A DNA stretch of 64,000 nucleotides. It comes from Haloferax sp. Q22. GTDB taxonomy: Archaea > Halobacteriota > Halobacteria > Halobacteriales > Haloferacaceae. Shown here piece by piece: positions 7,666 through 16,557 of the stretch. Under the pieces are notes generated by a model. It did no database searches, was not told the DNA's origin, and worked only from the letters and a program-made list of their open reading frames with translations. The translations under genes were made by a program, and so were the position numbers. The stretch is from contig NZ_LOEP01000030.1 of NCBI RefSeq assembly GCF_001482285.1, forward strand, positions 14,114 through 78,113, written 5' to 3'. Each line of letters begins with the position of its first letter. Positions within the stretch are counted from its first letter, which is position 1.

Positions 7666-9862
7666 CCTCCCGCTGCAGGCGAGTCGTGATATTCTCACGC
7701 AACTCACCCAGTGGGCTCAACAGCCGACATCCCCCGAAGGTGCAGCATTCTATCTGGGGACTATCGTGGTACTCGGCGTCGGCGGGACAGCCCTCTGGCA
7801 GCGGTACCGCACCGACGACGAGCCGGAAGTCGACTTTTCGGATGTCCTCGACGAGGAAACTCTCGAAGCCGGCGAGGCAGAAGGCCAACTCCTCGACGAC
7901 ATCTCGGAGTCACACAAGACGGCGACAGCACCGGCGGCAATCGAATGGGAGACGCGAGCCGCCCGTGTCGGTGAGCAATGGACGACGACGCTGTACATCG
8001 CTGATTACGCCGACTACCCGAATGACGGCTACTTGAGTGACCTCTTCGAGTTGACCGACGTCGAGTTCGACCTGACGGCGCACATTACACCGAAGAACCA
8101 GCAACGCGCGCGGAACGAACTACAGGATATTGCGGACGACCTGCAGGTCGACGCCGATTTAGAACAGAGCGTCCGGAGTGAGTACCTCCAAGAGCGAGCC
8201 AACGAGGCAGCGGCGACGTACAAGGCCGTCGAGAGTGGTGCGAGTGTGTTCGACCAAGGGCTATTCGTCACCGTCCGCGCCGACGACACGGACGACCTCC
8301 AAGACGCCGTCAGAGCAGTCAAAAGCGCGCTCCGTGACGAACCGGCGAATCTCACGCCGAAGACGGCTATCTGCCGGCAGGACCTCGCGCTCCAGTCCGC
8401 CGCCCCAATCGGCGACAACGTCTTCGGCCGGGAGTCGATTGCCCTCGGTGGCGCTGTGGGCTCGCTTCTGGCGTCGCCACACAACGCGACGATTCTCGAA
8501 GAAGGCGGCGTCGAGTTCGGAATCCACAAGGACAACCAGAGTCCGGTCGTCATCGACCCGTTCGCCCGCGATAACGGTTATGCGATGTTTACTGTCGGCG
8601 ACACCGGCTCTGGCAAATCGTTCGGTGCGAAAGAGAACTTCATCCGGTCGATCGAGCAGAGCAAGGACCGCATCGGCATCATTCTCGAACCGCTCAACAA
8701 CTGGGCGGGCGTCTCCGAAGCGCTCGATGCCAAGCGAATTACCGTCGGTGGGACGCTCGGACTAAACCCGCTCGAAATCCGCCAGACGCCCGAACACGTC
8801 CAGCGGGCGATGGGTGAAGACGCGAGTCCGTTCAACGAGAAACTCGACGACGCGATGAGCTTCCTGACGAATTTCTTCGCTCTCCGCGGTATCTCACTTG
8901 GCGACCGCCGAACGACGCTCGAACTTGGACTCAGACAGGCCTACGAGCGTCATGGCATTACTGATGATATCACGACACACGGCAACCCGAGCCCGACGAT
9001 TCGAGACATGTTGGACGTCTTCGAAGAAATGGTCGACGACCCCGAGTCGTTCGTCGTCCGGTCGGATGCGGAAGCTGAGAAACTTAGCGACGATGCGACG
9101 TGGTTGATCGATCAACTGCGGCCCTTCGAAGAAGCGGGCCGCTACGCGAACCTCGGGAAGGAATCGGAGTTCGACATCCGTGACGAGAAAGTCATCTACC
9201 TCGACCTCGCCCAGCAGGAGGGGAGCGTCGACAGCAGTACGGCGCTGACGATGCAGTTGCTCATCTCGCTCGTCTACGAGCGAGCGAAAGAGACGGACAA
9301 AGAGGTCGTGTTCGTCATCGATGAAGCGCGGTACATCATGCAGGACGCCGCGAGTCTGGCGTTCCTCGAAACAGTGTTCCGACACCACCGCCACCACGAT
9401 CTCTCGATTCGCCTCGTTACTCAGACCGTCGACGAGTTCTTCGAACACGCTGAAAGTGAGGCTATCCTCGACCAGTGTGCTGTCAAGCAGTTCCATCGCT
9501 TGGATGGGATGGACAAGGAATGGGCCGACGAGTTCGGCCTGAATCACGCCCAGATGCGGTACGTACAGGACGCGGTGCCCGGGAACGAAGACGCTGGTTT
9601 CTCCGAGGCGCTTGTCGGCGTCGACGGCGAGTGGCGCGGTATCAGAGTCGAAGCAATGCCCAAAGAGAAGGAAGTCATCGACTTTGACCCGACCGAGCAG
9701 CGCCGGGCGTCGCTGCCCGGAGCTGGTGGGTCGGCGGTCTCTGAGGATATTGAGACCTTTCGGACGGAGTTAGCGCAGCAAGCAAACGGTGAGTCACAAG
9801 ACATGCAGACTGATTCAACAGCAACTGACAACGGCCAGCTTGGAGGTACCGACGATGTCTGA
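7658..9862 (+). CDS. VirB4/TraC-type secretion ATPase
   Basis: This 734-residue protein is the motor ATPase of the apparatus. One membrane helix lies at about residues 28-45. A VirB4 N-terminal-like region follows, then a HerA/FtsK-type ATPase core with Walker A GDTGSGKS (about 313-321) and Walker B VVFVIDEARY (about 549-558). The segment after Walker B has VTQTVDEFF, matching the glutamine-containing sensor motif of VirB4/TraC ATPases. Both neighbours overlap it (8 bases each), so it is part of one translational unit with the VirB3-like and VirD4-like proteins. Confidence 0.88.
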   Translation: MRNLPLQASRDILTQLTQWAQQPTSPEGAAFYLGTIVVLGVGGTALWQRYRTDDEPEVDFSDVLDEETLEAGEAEGQLLDDISESHKTATAPAAIEWETRAARVGEQWTTTLYIADYADYPNDGYLSDLFELTDVEFDLTAHITPKNQQRARNELQDIADDLQVDADLEQSVRSEYLQERANEAAATYKAVESGASVFDQGLFVTVRADDTDDLQDAVRAVKSALRDEPANLTPKTAICRQDLALQSAAPIGDNVFGRESIALGGAVGSLLASPHNATILEEGGVEFGIHKDNQSPVVIDPFARDNGYAMFTVGDTGSGKSFGAKENFIRSIEQSKDRIGIILEPLNNWAGVSEALDAKRITVGGTLGLNPLEIRQTPEHVQRAMGEDASPFNEKLDDAMSFLTNFFALRGISLGDRRTTLELGLRQAYERHGITDDITTHGNPSPTIRDMLDVFEEMVDDPESFVVRSDAEAEKLSDDATWLIDQLRPFEEAGRYANLGKESEFDIRDEKVIYLDLAQQEGSVDSSTALTMQLLISLVYERAKETDKEVVFVIDEARYIMQDAASLAFLETVFRHHRHHDLSIRLVTQTVDEFFEHAESEAILDQCAVKQFHRLDGMDKEWADEFGLNHAQMRYVQDAVPGNEDAGFSEALVGVDGEWRGIRVEAMPKEKEVIDFDPTEQRRASLPGAGGSAVSEDIETFRTELAQQANGESQDMQTDSTATDNGQLGGTDDV

Positions 9863-12800
9863 GCGTGCGTATCTTCGCGTGACGCCCACCTCAGAGGAAC
9901 TTACTCCTCGTGGCATCCCGCAGACCCTTGAGAGTCTCCACAAATTGACCCCTGACAGCTCGGGTCTGCGGTCGAAACTCAACCCGTTTACATCCGCGAC
10001 CCCACCGCGCTTTGAGTTCCTTGCGCTTAGCACGGGACAAGATGCGCCGGTTGAGTTCTACTATGGCGCTGACGACTATCTCGGAACACTCGAAGAGCGG
10101 CTTCGGTCGATCTATCCGAAGACGTTCGACATCGAGCGTGTCGAGGTGGACGTCGCGTCGAAGCTGATTCACCCGGTCGCATTGTCTCACGAGGAATTTG
10201 TCGAGCGGTACCAGCAGGGTGACCTGCAGTATGAGTTCTCCGACGACGAACAGTATTCGGCTGCAGATGTCGACGCCGGCACAGTGCCTGACGGCGGCAC
10301 AACCACAACACGTGAGTCTGGGGATTCACCGACGGACGCTACCGACGAGATGGGTGGCAGAACGGCGGACGGACTGGTGTCGATTGGAGAGACAGTTGTC
10401 GAACTTGAAACGACTGACTCCCTCGCTGACGAGGCTTCGCCCACGTCGGTCGAGAAGCCGACAGTGACCGCAGACGGGACGATTCTCGCCCGCCCCGCGG
10501 CCGACGCCGTCTCACCACGGGGCGTGCGGTGGTGTGGGTCGGCAGTTCGGAAGCAAGACTGGATGTCGTCGTTGACACCGCTGACGGCGACGCCCGACGA
10601 GAGCACGCTGCCGGCGGTCGACGAACCGGGAGCTGTGCTTGCGTCGCTGATCGACCACCTGAATGATGCACGCGAACCGCTCGCGTTCCAAGTCGTGTTT
10701 CAGCGCCGGGAGAGCTGGCAAGCGGATGCGGAACTCCGCAAAGAGGACTTGAATGATGGACGGGATACGCTGTCGCAGAAGATCCTTGGCGACCTGCTCG
10801 ACCCCGAACTGGAGTACGAACGTCGCACCCGTGACGAGTTGAGTGACATCGTCGTCAAGCGGCTTGACGCGATTGATGCGGTCAACCCCAAGCGCTCGTA
10901 CACGACGAATATCCGGGCGATTGGTGTACCAACGAGTGAGGCTGGCCGCGACGCCCTTGATGACCGCCTGTCGTCACTCGCGCCGGTCTTTGACCCACTC
11001 GACGGCCCGTTCTACGAGATCGAAGCGGCGCGACTTCGAGACCGTGGCTTCCGACAATCGAAGAAAGAACAAAACGCGCGAGCAGCGCTCCAGCGACTCC
11101 TCTCGCGAGAGGTAACGACTGGACGTGGTAAGACCCGGCCGGAGTTGGTTCTCTGTGGGGCCGAGCTTGCGAACTTCGTGGTTGTCCCTTCGTCGGAACG
11201 ATTGACAATGGAGGGTTCTCGTGGGACGCGTGCTGAGCAACAGAGTCGGAACCCGCTTGCCCGTCCGAATCCGGATCTCATGAGCGAGTTCCGTGAGGGC
11301 ATGGCAATCGGCTACGCGCTTGATGAGACTGGTGAAGCAGAGGAGCAACCGACGCGTCTTCCTCCCGGACTGCTGCCGACACACTATGGCCGGTTTGGGA
11401 CGACTGGGGCCGGTAAGTCCAAGGCACAGATCAATGAACTCCTCTCACTCTACGAGACGACGACTGGGCCGTCGGTTCTCATCGAACCAAAGGGCGACGG
11501 CATGGCGGAGAACTACATGCGTGCGCATGCTGCGCGTTTCGGGTTGGACGACCTCAGAGAGAATGTCATTTACTTCTCTCTTCCGGACGTCCTTCCCGGG
11601 TTCTCGTTTTTTAATCTCGAACCGTCGCTCGAAAACGGGCTCCGGCGAGAAGATGCGATCCAGCGTAAGGCCGACCATTACGAGGAGATTCTAAAACTCG
11701 TTATGGGGGTTGACCGCTACGAGCGGGCGACAGTCGCGCCGGGATTGATTAAGTCGCTGATCAAAGTGTTGTTTGACGAGACGCATGGTCGCGAAAATGG
11801 CCAGTATCGCGAGTCAGCGGACTACTTCGCTCATCGGCAGTTAGAGTCTGTGCTTGACCAACTTTGGCAAGCAGGGCCACCTCAGCCAGATCTGAGTGCT
11901 GCCCCGCAATCGAGTGACGAGGCTGTCTCGCGGTCACTCCGACGACAGTTACAGGCAGACAAGACGACCTTCTCGAATGTGTTGGGTGGTGTCGGCAATC
12001 GCCTTTCAGTTATTTCGGATGACACACACCTGCGTCGAATCTTCAACAACACCGAGCCACAGTTTGATTTCCGCGATGTCATCGACGACGACACGGTGAT
12101 TCTCTTTGATCTGGGTGATCTCCGCGAGGATGCCGCTCGCGTCATGACCGGTGTGATTCTGACCAACCTCGAGGACGCCCTGAAAGAAGAGAACCAGGAT
12201 GTCGGTAAGCGGCCGGACGATTACGTGGTTAATCTCTTGATTGATGAGGCAGCGTCGGTTGCTGTTTCGGACGTCATGAATACACTACTCGAGCAAGGGC
12301 GGAGTTTCCGGCTATCAGTCGGGCTCTCGATGCAGTTCCCCGAGCAAATGAAAGCAGAAGGCGGACGGCGCGCCTACCTCAACGTTCTCAACAATATCGG
12401 GAGTCCGATTGTGGGAAAGATCAACGTTGACCGTGAGCTCGCTAGGGCGATGGCTCACGAGGAAATGGACCCAACAGCGTTCGCAAATCGGATTCGGTCA
12501 CTTCCGCGTGGTGAGTGGATTGCGAATCTTCCAAGTCCGATCTTCGGTGAGACTGGGCCGTATCCGTTCAGTCTCGCTCCGCTTCCGATTCCGGATGGGC
12601 ATCCTGAGAGCAACCGCCCTCTTACCGAGAGTGAGGAGTCTCGATTTAGTGAGACACTCAGTCGGATGCAGGGCCACGTTGACGAGACGTACGGCGTGAC
12701 CACGACTGAGGCACCGACGGCAGAACTCCCCGACAAACTCAGTACCACGCTTGACATTACCGATGGGGAACTCGACACGGCTCTTGCGAAAGTCGTTCGA

Positions 12801-14198
12801 GCGGTGCAACTTCGGCTGTCCGAACGTGAGACGAACGGCTGGGTTCCAGTCAAAACCGTTGATGATGAACTCCGCCGTCTGTGTGACGAATCGGGTGGTG
12901 ATGCCCTGACGTACGACGAACTATCGACGATTCGCCAGCGCTCTCACTTCCTTGAAACGACGGTTCATCTCGATCAAGACGAACTCGTGATTCGTCTCAC
13001 TGAAGCGGGCGAAGCGGTTGCTACCCCTGATACTGGGACAGTCCAATCTGCTGGTAGTTCGAAGCATGACGCTGCTCTCGCGCAAATCGAAGCAGAACTG
13101 ACGACCCATGGCTGTACAGTATCTGTCCTCAGCCAAGACGGGAGCGAGAAACCTGATGGGCGTGCGACGCACCCAGCGTTTGACGCTCCGTTTGCCATCG
13201 AGGTCGAGACGACAACGCCAGGGAAGCCTGCAAAAGTCCTCACGAACCTCCGCAAAGCACAGGAGGCGGGGGAAATCCCGATGTTTGTTGTTCGGGCTGG
13301 TGAGCCGGAACCCTACTGGGCAGAACGTGTCGAACAGGTGCTGTCGCCGCCGCTTCGTGAACTCCAGTCAGGGGACACGCGGTTCTATACGACTGATTCA
13401 ACGATTTCGTTCAATGGTGGAGCGAGCGAGGAGGGTGGTCTGACGGCACTTCGACCCGTGTCGCCTGAGAGCACACAGACGGTCTGGTCACGAGTCGATG
13501 GGTGCCTTGTTTTGGAAGACGGTGCTGGGGGTGAACTGCTTCGAGTTGAGTCATTAGACGAAATCTCGAAGAGTCGACTGCCTGCGGTTTACAGCTATGA
13601 TTCGGTGGCCGATGAGTACGTCGTCTACGCGGAGGGCGAGCAGTATGTCTACGACTCGAAAGAGGCGTTTACTGCTGACTGGACTAAGCTCAAGCGGCCA
13701 TTTGTCCCTGAAGTCGAACTGCCGTATCCAGGATTCAGTAGTGAGCAGTATCTCATCGTCATTCTTCGGAACGACGGTGACGCAGTAATCTATCGGGACG
13801 GCACAGTACGGCCCTTGAGTGAACTCTCGGAGCTGGATCTCGTCGCACAGCCAACCCAATCCAATACCGAAGCGGCCGAAAGAGCTGTAGCCCCCGGATC
13901 AGACGAGACTCTGGTTGATGTGTCGGAGCTTGCAGACGACCCTGATGCTGTTGTGGGCCGCTTCGCAGAGGTGTTCCTCCGTGAGACAGCCCACGGATCT
14001 GTCTCCTCTGAACGGGTTTACAACTGCTATCAGTCGTGGGTGACTGAACAGGGTCTTTCACCGGACTCAAAGCGGTGGTTCACACGCCGGCTGAGACAGC
14101 ACGTTGAGTTCGATAGTACGGTCAAGAAAGAAGGGGATGCGACAACTCGCCATTACGACGGGCTCGCCCTCACTCAGGAGGAATTGTCTAATGAATGA
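9855..14198 (+). CDS. VirD4/TraD-like coupling ATPase with C-terminal nuclease-like and winged-helix regions
   Basis: This protein has 1447 residues from the ATG at 9855, which overlaps the VirB4 stop. An N-terminal region of about 500 residues precedes the ATPase core: Walker A GTTGAGKS (about 515-522) and Walker B NLLIDEAAS (about 793-801), followed by LSMQFPEQ, a Gln-containing sensor as in TraD/TraG. Beyond the core, about residues 1085-1150 contain PDGRATHPAFDAPFAIEVE followed by KPAKVLTNLRKA. This resembles a PD-(D/E)XK nuclease fold, though a canonical Lys after the acidic pair is not obvious. Residues about 1370-1430 resemble the winged helix at the end of D5/P4-type primases (NCYQSWVTEQGLSPDSKRWF). 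Ordinary VirD4 proteins are about half this length. Confidence 0.85.
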   Translation: MSERAYLRVTPTSEELTPRGIPQTLESLHKLTPDSSGLRSKLNPFTSATPPRFEFLALSTGQDAPVEFYYGADDYLGTLEERLRSIYPKTFDIERVEVDVASKLIHPVALSHEEFVERYQQGDLQYEFSDDEQYSAADVDAGTVPDGGTTTTRESGDSPTDATDEMGGRTADGLVSIGETVVELETTDSLADEASPTSVEKPTVTADGTILARPAADAVSPRGVRWCGSAVRKQDWMSSLTPLTATPDESTLPAVDEPGAVLASLIDHLNDAREPLAFQVVFQRRESWQADAELRKEDLNDGRDTLSQKILGDLLDPELEYERRTRDELSDIVVKRLDAIDAVNPKRSYTTNIRAIGVPTSEAGRDALDDRLSSLAPVFDPLDGPFYEIEAARLRDRGFRQSKKEQNARAALQRLLSREVTTGRGKTRPELVLCGAELANFVVVPSSERLTMEGSRGTRAEQQSRNPLARPNPDLMSEFREGMAIGYALDETGEAEEQPTRLPPGLLPTHYGRFGTTGAGKSKAQINELLSLYETTTGPSVLIEPKGDGMAENYMRAHAARFGLDDLRENVIYFSLPDVLPGFSFFNLEPSLENGLRREDAIQRKADHYEEILKLVMGVDRYERATVAPGLIKSLIKVLFDETHGRENGQYRESADYFAHRQLESVLDQLWQAGPPQPDLSAAPQSSDEAVSRSLRRQLQADKTTFSNVLGGVGNRLSVISDDTHLRRIFNNTEPQFDFRDVIDDDTVILFDLGDLREDAARVMTGVILTNLEDALKEENQDVGKRPDDYVVNLLIDEAASVAVSDVMNTLLEQGRSFRLSVGLSMQFPEQMKAEGGRRAYLNVLNNIGSPIVGKINVDRELARAMAHEEMDPTAFANRIRSLPRGEWIANLPSPIFGETGPYPFSLAPLPIPDGHPESNRPLTESEESRFSETLSRMQGHVDETYGVTTTEAPTAELPDKLSTTLDITDGELDTALAKVVRAVQLRLSERETNGWVPVKTVDDELRRLCDESGGDALTYDELSTIRQRSHFLETTVHLDQDELVIRLTEAGEAVATPDTGTVQSAGSSKHDAALAQIEAELTTHGCTVSVLSQDGSEKPDGRATHPAFDAPFAIEVETTTPGKPAKVLTNLRKAQEAGEIPMFVVRAGEPEPYWAERVEQVLSPPLRELQSGDTRFYTTDSTISFNGGASEEGGLTALRPVSPESTQTVWSRVDGCLVLEDGAGGELLRVESLDEISKSRLPAVYSYDSVADEYVVYAEGEQYVYDSKEAFTADWTKLKRPFVPEVELPYPGFSSEQYLIVILRNDGDAVIYRDGTVRPLSELSELDLVAQPTQSNTEAAERAVAPGSDETLVDVSELADDPDAVVGRFAEVFLRETAHGSVSSERVYNCYQSWVTEQGLSPDSKRWFTRRLRQHVEFDSTVKKEGDATTRHYDGLALTQEELSNE

Positions 14199-14523
14199 TA
14201 CTGGTCTGTCAACGTTTGTACCCGGTCAGACGAACAACGGCCGATTCAACAAGAAATCGGCCGAAGGAGTGTTCAGACGGATGGTTACGACAGGTTACGA
14301 TAGTCTCGCCCAGAGTTACGACAGCCGTTACGATAGAATTCGGATAATAGCGGGACTGAACGGCGTATCTTGGACAGATTCGGATTGTCGGTTACGACAG
14401 AAACCGACTAGTATAGACAGGGGGGACCCCGTCGGAACTGGGCATTGTCCAAGTGAGCAGACGACACAGACATATTTGGACTCTGAAATGACTGCGAGTC
14501 AGCGAGGAACAACGAATGTGTGA
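14191..14523 (+). CDS. doubtful 110-residue frame containing the iteron array
   Basis: A frame from ATG 14191 overlaps the VirD4 stop (ATGAATGA) and the following primase start, so its position fits an operon gene. However, its middle is built from five DNA repeats of GTTACGA(C/T)AG read in more than one codon phase. The composition is low-complexity and basic, unlike the neighbours. It may be a real small DNA-binding peptide, but a mainly non-coding site is equally likely. No family was recognised. Confidence 0.3.
   Translation: MNDTGLSTFVPGQTNNGRFNKKSAEGVFRRMVTTGYDSLAQSYDSRYDRIRIIAGLNGVSWTDSDCRLRQKPTSIDRGDPVGTGHCPSEQTTQTYLDSEMTASQRGTTNV
14284..14400 (+). repeat. iteron array, five copies of GTTACGA(C/T)AG
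   Basis: Direct repeats lie at 14284-14293, 14294-14303, 14315-14324, 14327-14336 and 14391-14400. The last is embedded in TGTCGGTTACGACA, an inverted repeat. The copies fall in different codon phases, so selection seems to act on DNA rather than protein. Just downstream, 14416-14433 holds a GGGG-A-CCCC core flanked by GAC/GTC that could form a stem. The place is between the coupling ATPase and a primase gene, suggesting an origin of transfer, a replication origin or an operator. Confidence 0.7.
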
Positions 14524-15711
14524 TGAAATTGACCTCGATATAGACCAGCTGCCACCCGAACTTCGCGAGCGTGAGCAGTGGGTTTGCTGGCGGAGTGAGA
14601 TGCGAGATGACAAAGCGACGAAGGTCCCCGTCAACCCTGCAACTGGCGGCTTCGGTTCGGCAACTGATTCTGTGACATGGTCTGATCTCAATACTGCGGT
14701 TGCGGCTGTCGAGTCAGACGACGCTGATGGGATTGGGTTTGTGTTCACCGATGACGACCCGTTTGTCGGTGTGGATTTAGACGACTGTCGAGACCCCGAG
14801 ACGGGTACGATTGACGACGACGCACAGGCGATAATCACACAGCTAGATTCCTACACGGAGGTGTCGCCATCGGGAACGGGTTTCCACACCCTCGTTGTGG
14901 GTGAGCTTCCCGCAGGACGGAATCGCCGTGGAGGCGTTGAGTGCTACGATACGGCGCGCTTCTTCACAGTAACCGGTCTCACGTTGCGGGGACGCCAACA
15001 GAGATCACACGTCGACAGGATGCACTTGTCGACATCCATCGTGAATACGTCCAGTCCGATACTGCGTCGACAACGGAGCCACTGGGCTCAACACCACCCG
15101 CAGCAGCACGTGATGACGCGAGTGAGCCTGCCCTCAATGACGAGGTTGTGCTGACAAAAGCGAGGGAGGCAGCGAACGGTGAGAAGTTCGACCGGTTGTG
15201 GCGGGGGCAGACAAGTGGGTATGAGAGCCACTCGGAGGCAGATATGGCACTCTGCTGTCTACTCGCGTTCTGGACGGGTGGGAACCACCCCCAGATGGAC
15301 CGCCTCTTTCGAGATTCGGGGCTGTATCGCGAGAAATGGGACGAAGTCCACTATGCAGACGGGTCGACATACGGTGAGAAGACACTTGAACGAGCAATCC
15401 AGCAGACATCGGAGTTCTACGACCCAGATACGCAGCCTCGTGAGGACCACGAGACTACGATGGAACAGAGTGTGGGAACGCAGCCAACGCAGAACACGGC
15501 GTATCTCGCCGAAAAGAACCAGGTGTTGACTGAGCGAGTTGAAACGCTTGAGGCGACCCTCGCAGAAAAACAGGCGTACATTGAGGAGTTAGAAGCGACT
15601 GTTGACCGGCTTGAGCAGCGTGTCGAGGCAGCAGCACCGCGTGACCAGGATGAAGATCGTGACACGAAATCTGCGTCAGTGTGGGAGCGAACACGATCGT
15701 GGTTGAAATGA
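14516..15711 (+). pseudogene. NrS-1-like primase-polymerase, frameshifted
   Basis: Two overlapping frames form one protein of about 395 residues. The first (14516 to about 14980) is a prim-pol N-terminal domain with REQWVCW, VGVDLDDC (metal-binding acidic pair), SPSGTGFHTLV and YDTARFFTVTG. The second picks up at 14980 with HVAGTPTEITRR and continues into the helical domain (SHSEADMALCCLLAFWTGG, MDRLFRDSGL, REKWDEVH, YGEKTLERAI) of NrS-1-type polymerases. It ends in a coiled coil (about 15480-15640). One base is missing near 14977-14980 relative to a continuous frame. It probably primed plasmid DNA; it is either inactivated or affected by a sequencing indel. Confidence 0.8.
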
Positions 15712-15765
15712 GACCGGGTCACCGCAACATGGGCTGATAGTGAGATACTCTCGCTGACGACACGA

Positions 15766-15820
15766 CCCTGTTGAAATTCTTCGACCTTGACAGAATCCGC
15801 GTGACACAGACAGAGGGTGA
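15766..15820 (+). mobile_element. solo transposon end related to the MITE at 22039
   Basis: The sequence from CCCTGTTGAAATTCTTC through GTGACACAGACAGAGGG resembles over about 50 bases the reverse complement of the right end of the 22039-22505 element. No partner end or transposase is close by, so this looks like an abandoned end. The rest of 15712-15959 shows no gene; a TATA-like stretch lies before the MOSC gene. Confidence 0.5.
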
Positions 15821-15959
15821 GTTCAGCAAGACTTCGATGTTCGATTCAGGCGACCAGCGATGAAACAGCCGAAAGGTAGGTGTGCAATCTTCCCACAGTA
15901 TACTTTTCAAGACCACTCTCACCAGAGTCTTTATTCTGTATTAAACACACATCGCACAC

Positions 15960-16451
15960 ATGACCGGGAGTGGCACTATCGAGCGGATTTTTATCGCCCC
16001 AGAAGCCGAAGCGAAGATGGAAGAACAGACTGACGTTGAAGCAGTTGCCGGACAGGGGCTCCGAGGAGATCGCTACTTTAGCGAGATTGAGACGGGGACC
16101 TTTGTCGGGTGGGAATCAGATGAGGAACGCCACGATGGGTACGACCTCACGTTGATTGAGCAAGAGGCTGTAACAGCAATCGAACGGGAATCGGGAATCA
16201 AACTCGAACCGGGAGAACACCGACGAAACATCGAAACCCGTGATGTTGCACTCAACCACCTCGTCGGACAACGATTCCGAGTCGGTGACGCCATCTGTCG
16301 AGGGAATCGACTGTGCGAACCCTGTAATCATCTTCAACGCATCACTCAGGATGGCGTATTGCAGGCGCTAACTCACCGAGGTGGGCTCCGGGCAGATATT
16401 ATTGAAGATGGGATTATCCGCCCCGGAGATGTAATCGAACCGATCGAATAA
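15960..16451 (+). CDS. MOSC domain protein
   Basis: This 163-residue protein is a stand-alone MOSC domain, the C-terminal domain of molybdenum cofactor sulfurases. Such proteins handle sulfur on a conserved cysteine and are linked to molybdenum enzymes. Supporting motifs are the early GLRGDRYF, LTLIEQEAV, HRRNIETR and the cysteine-bearing CRGNRLCEPC with HRGGLRADI near the end. The length is typical. It is a short single-domain gene facing the PLP enzyme convergently; a functional link through sulfur metabolism is possible but only inferred. Confidence 0.88.
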   Translation: MTGSGTIERIFIAPEAEAKMEEQTDVEAVAGQGLRGDRYFSEIETGTFVGWESDEERHDGYDLTLIEQEAVTAIERESGIKLEPGEHRRNIETRDVALNHLVGQRFRVGDAICRGNRLCEPCNHLQRITQDGVLQALTHRGGLRADIIEDGIIRPGDVIEPIE

Positions 16452-16557
16452 TCCTCGTGTAGAAACCGTCCGTCTTCCCGCTTGCAGCTGCCATATCTGG
16501 CGGACAACGGTCACGCTTTCGAATCGGGACGTCAGAACGAAAAACAGAACGTGTGCG

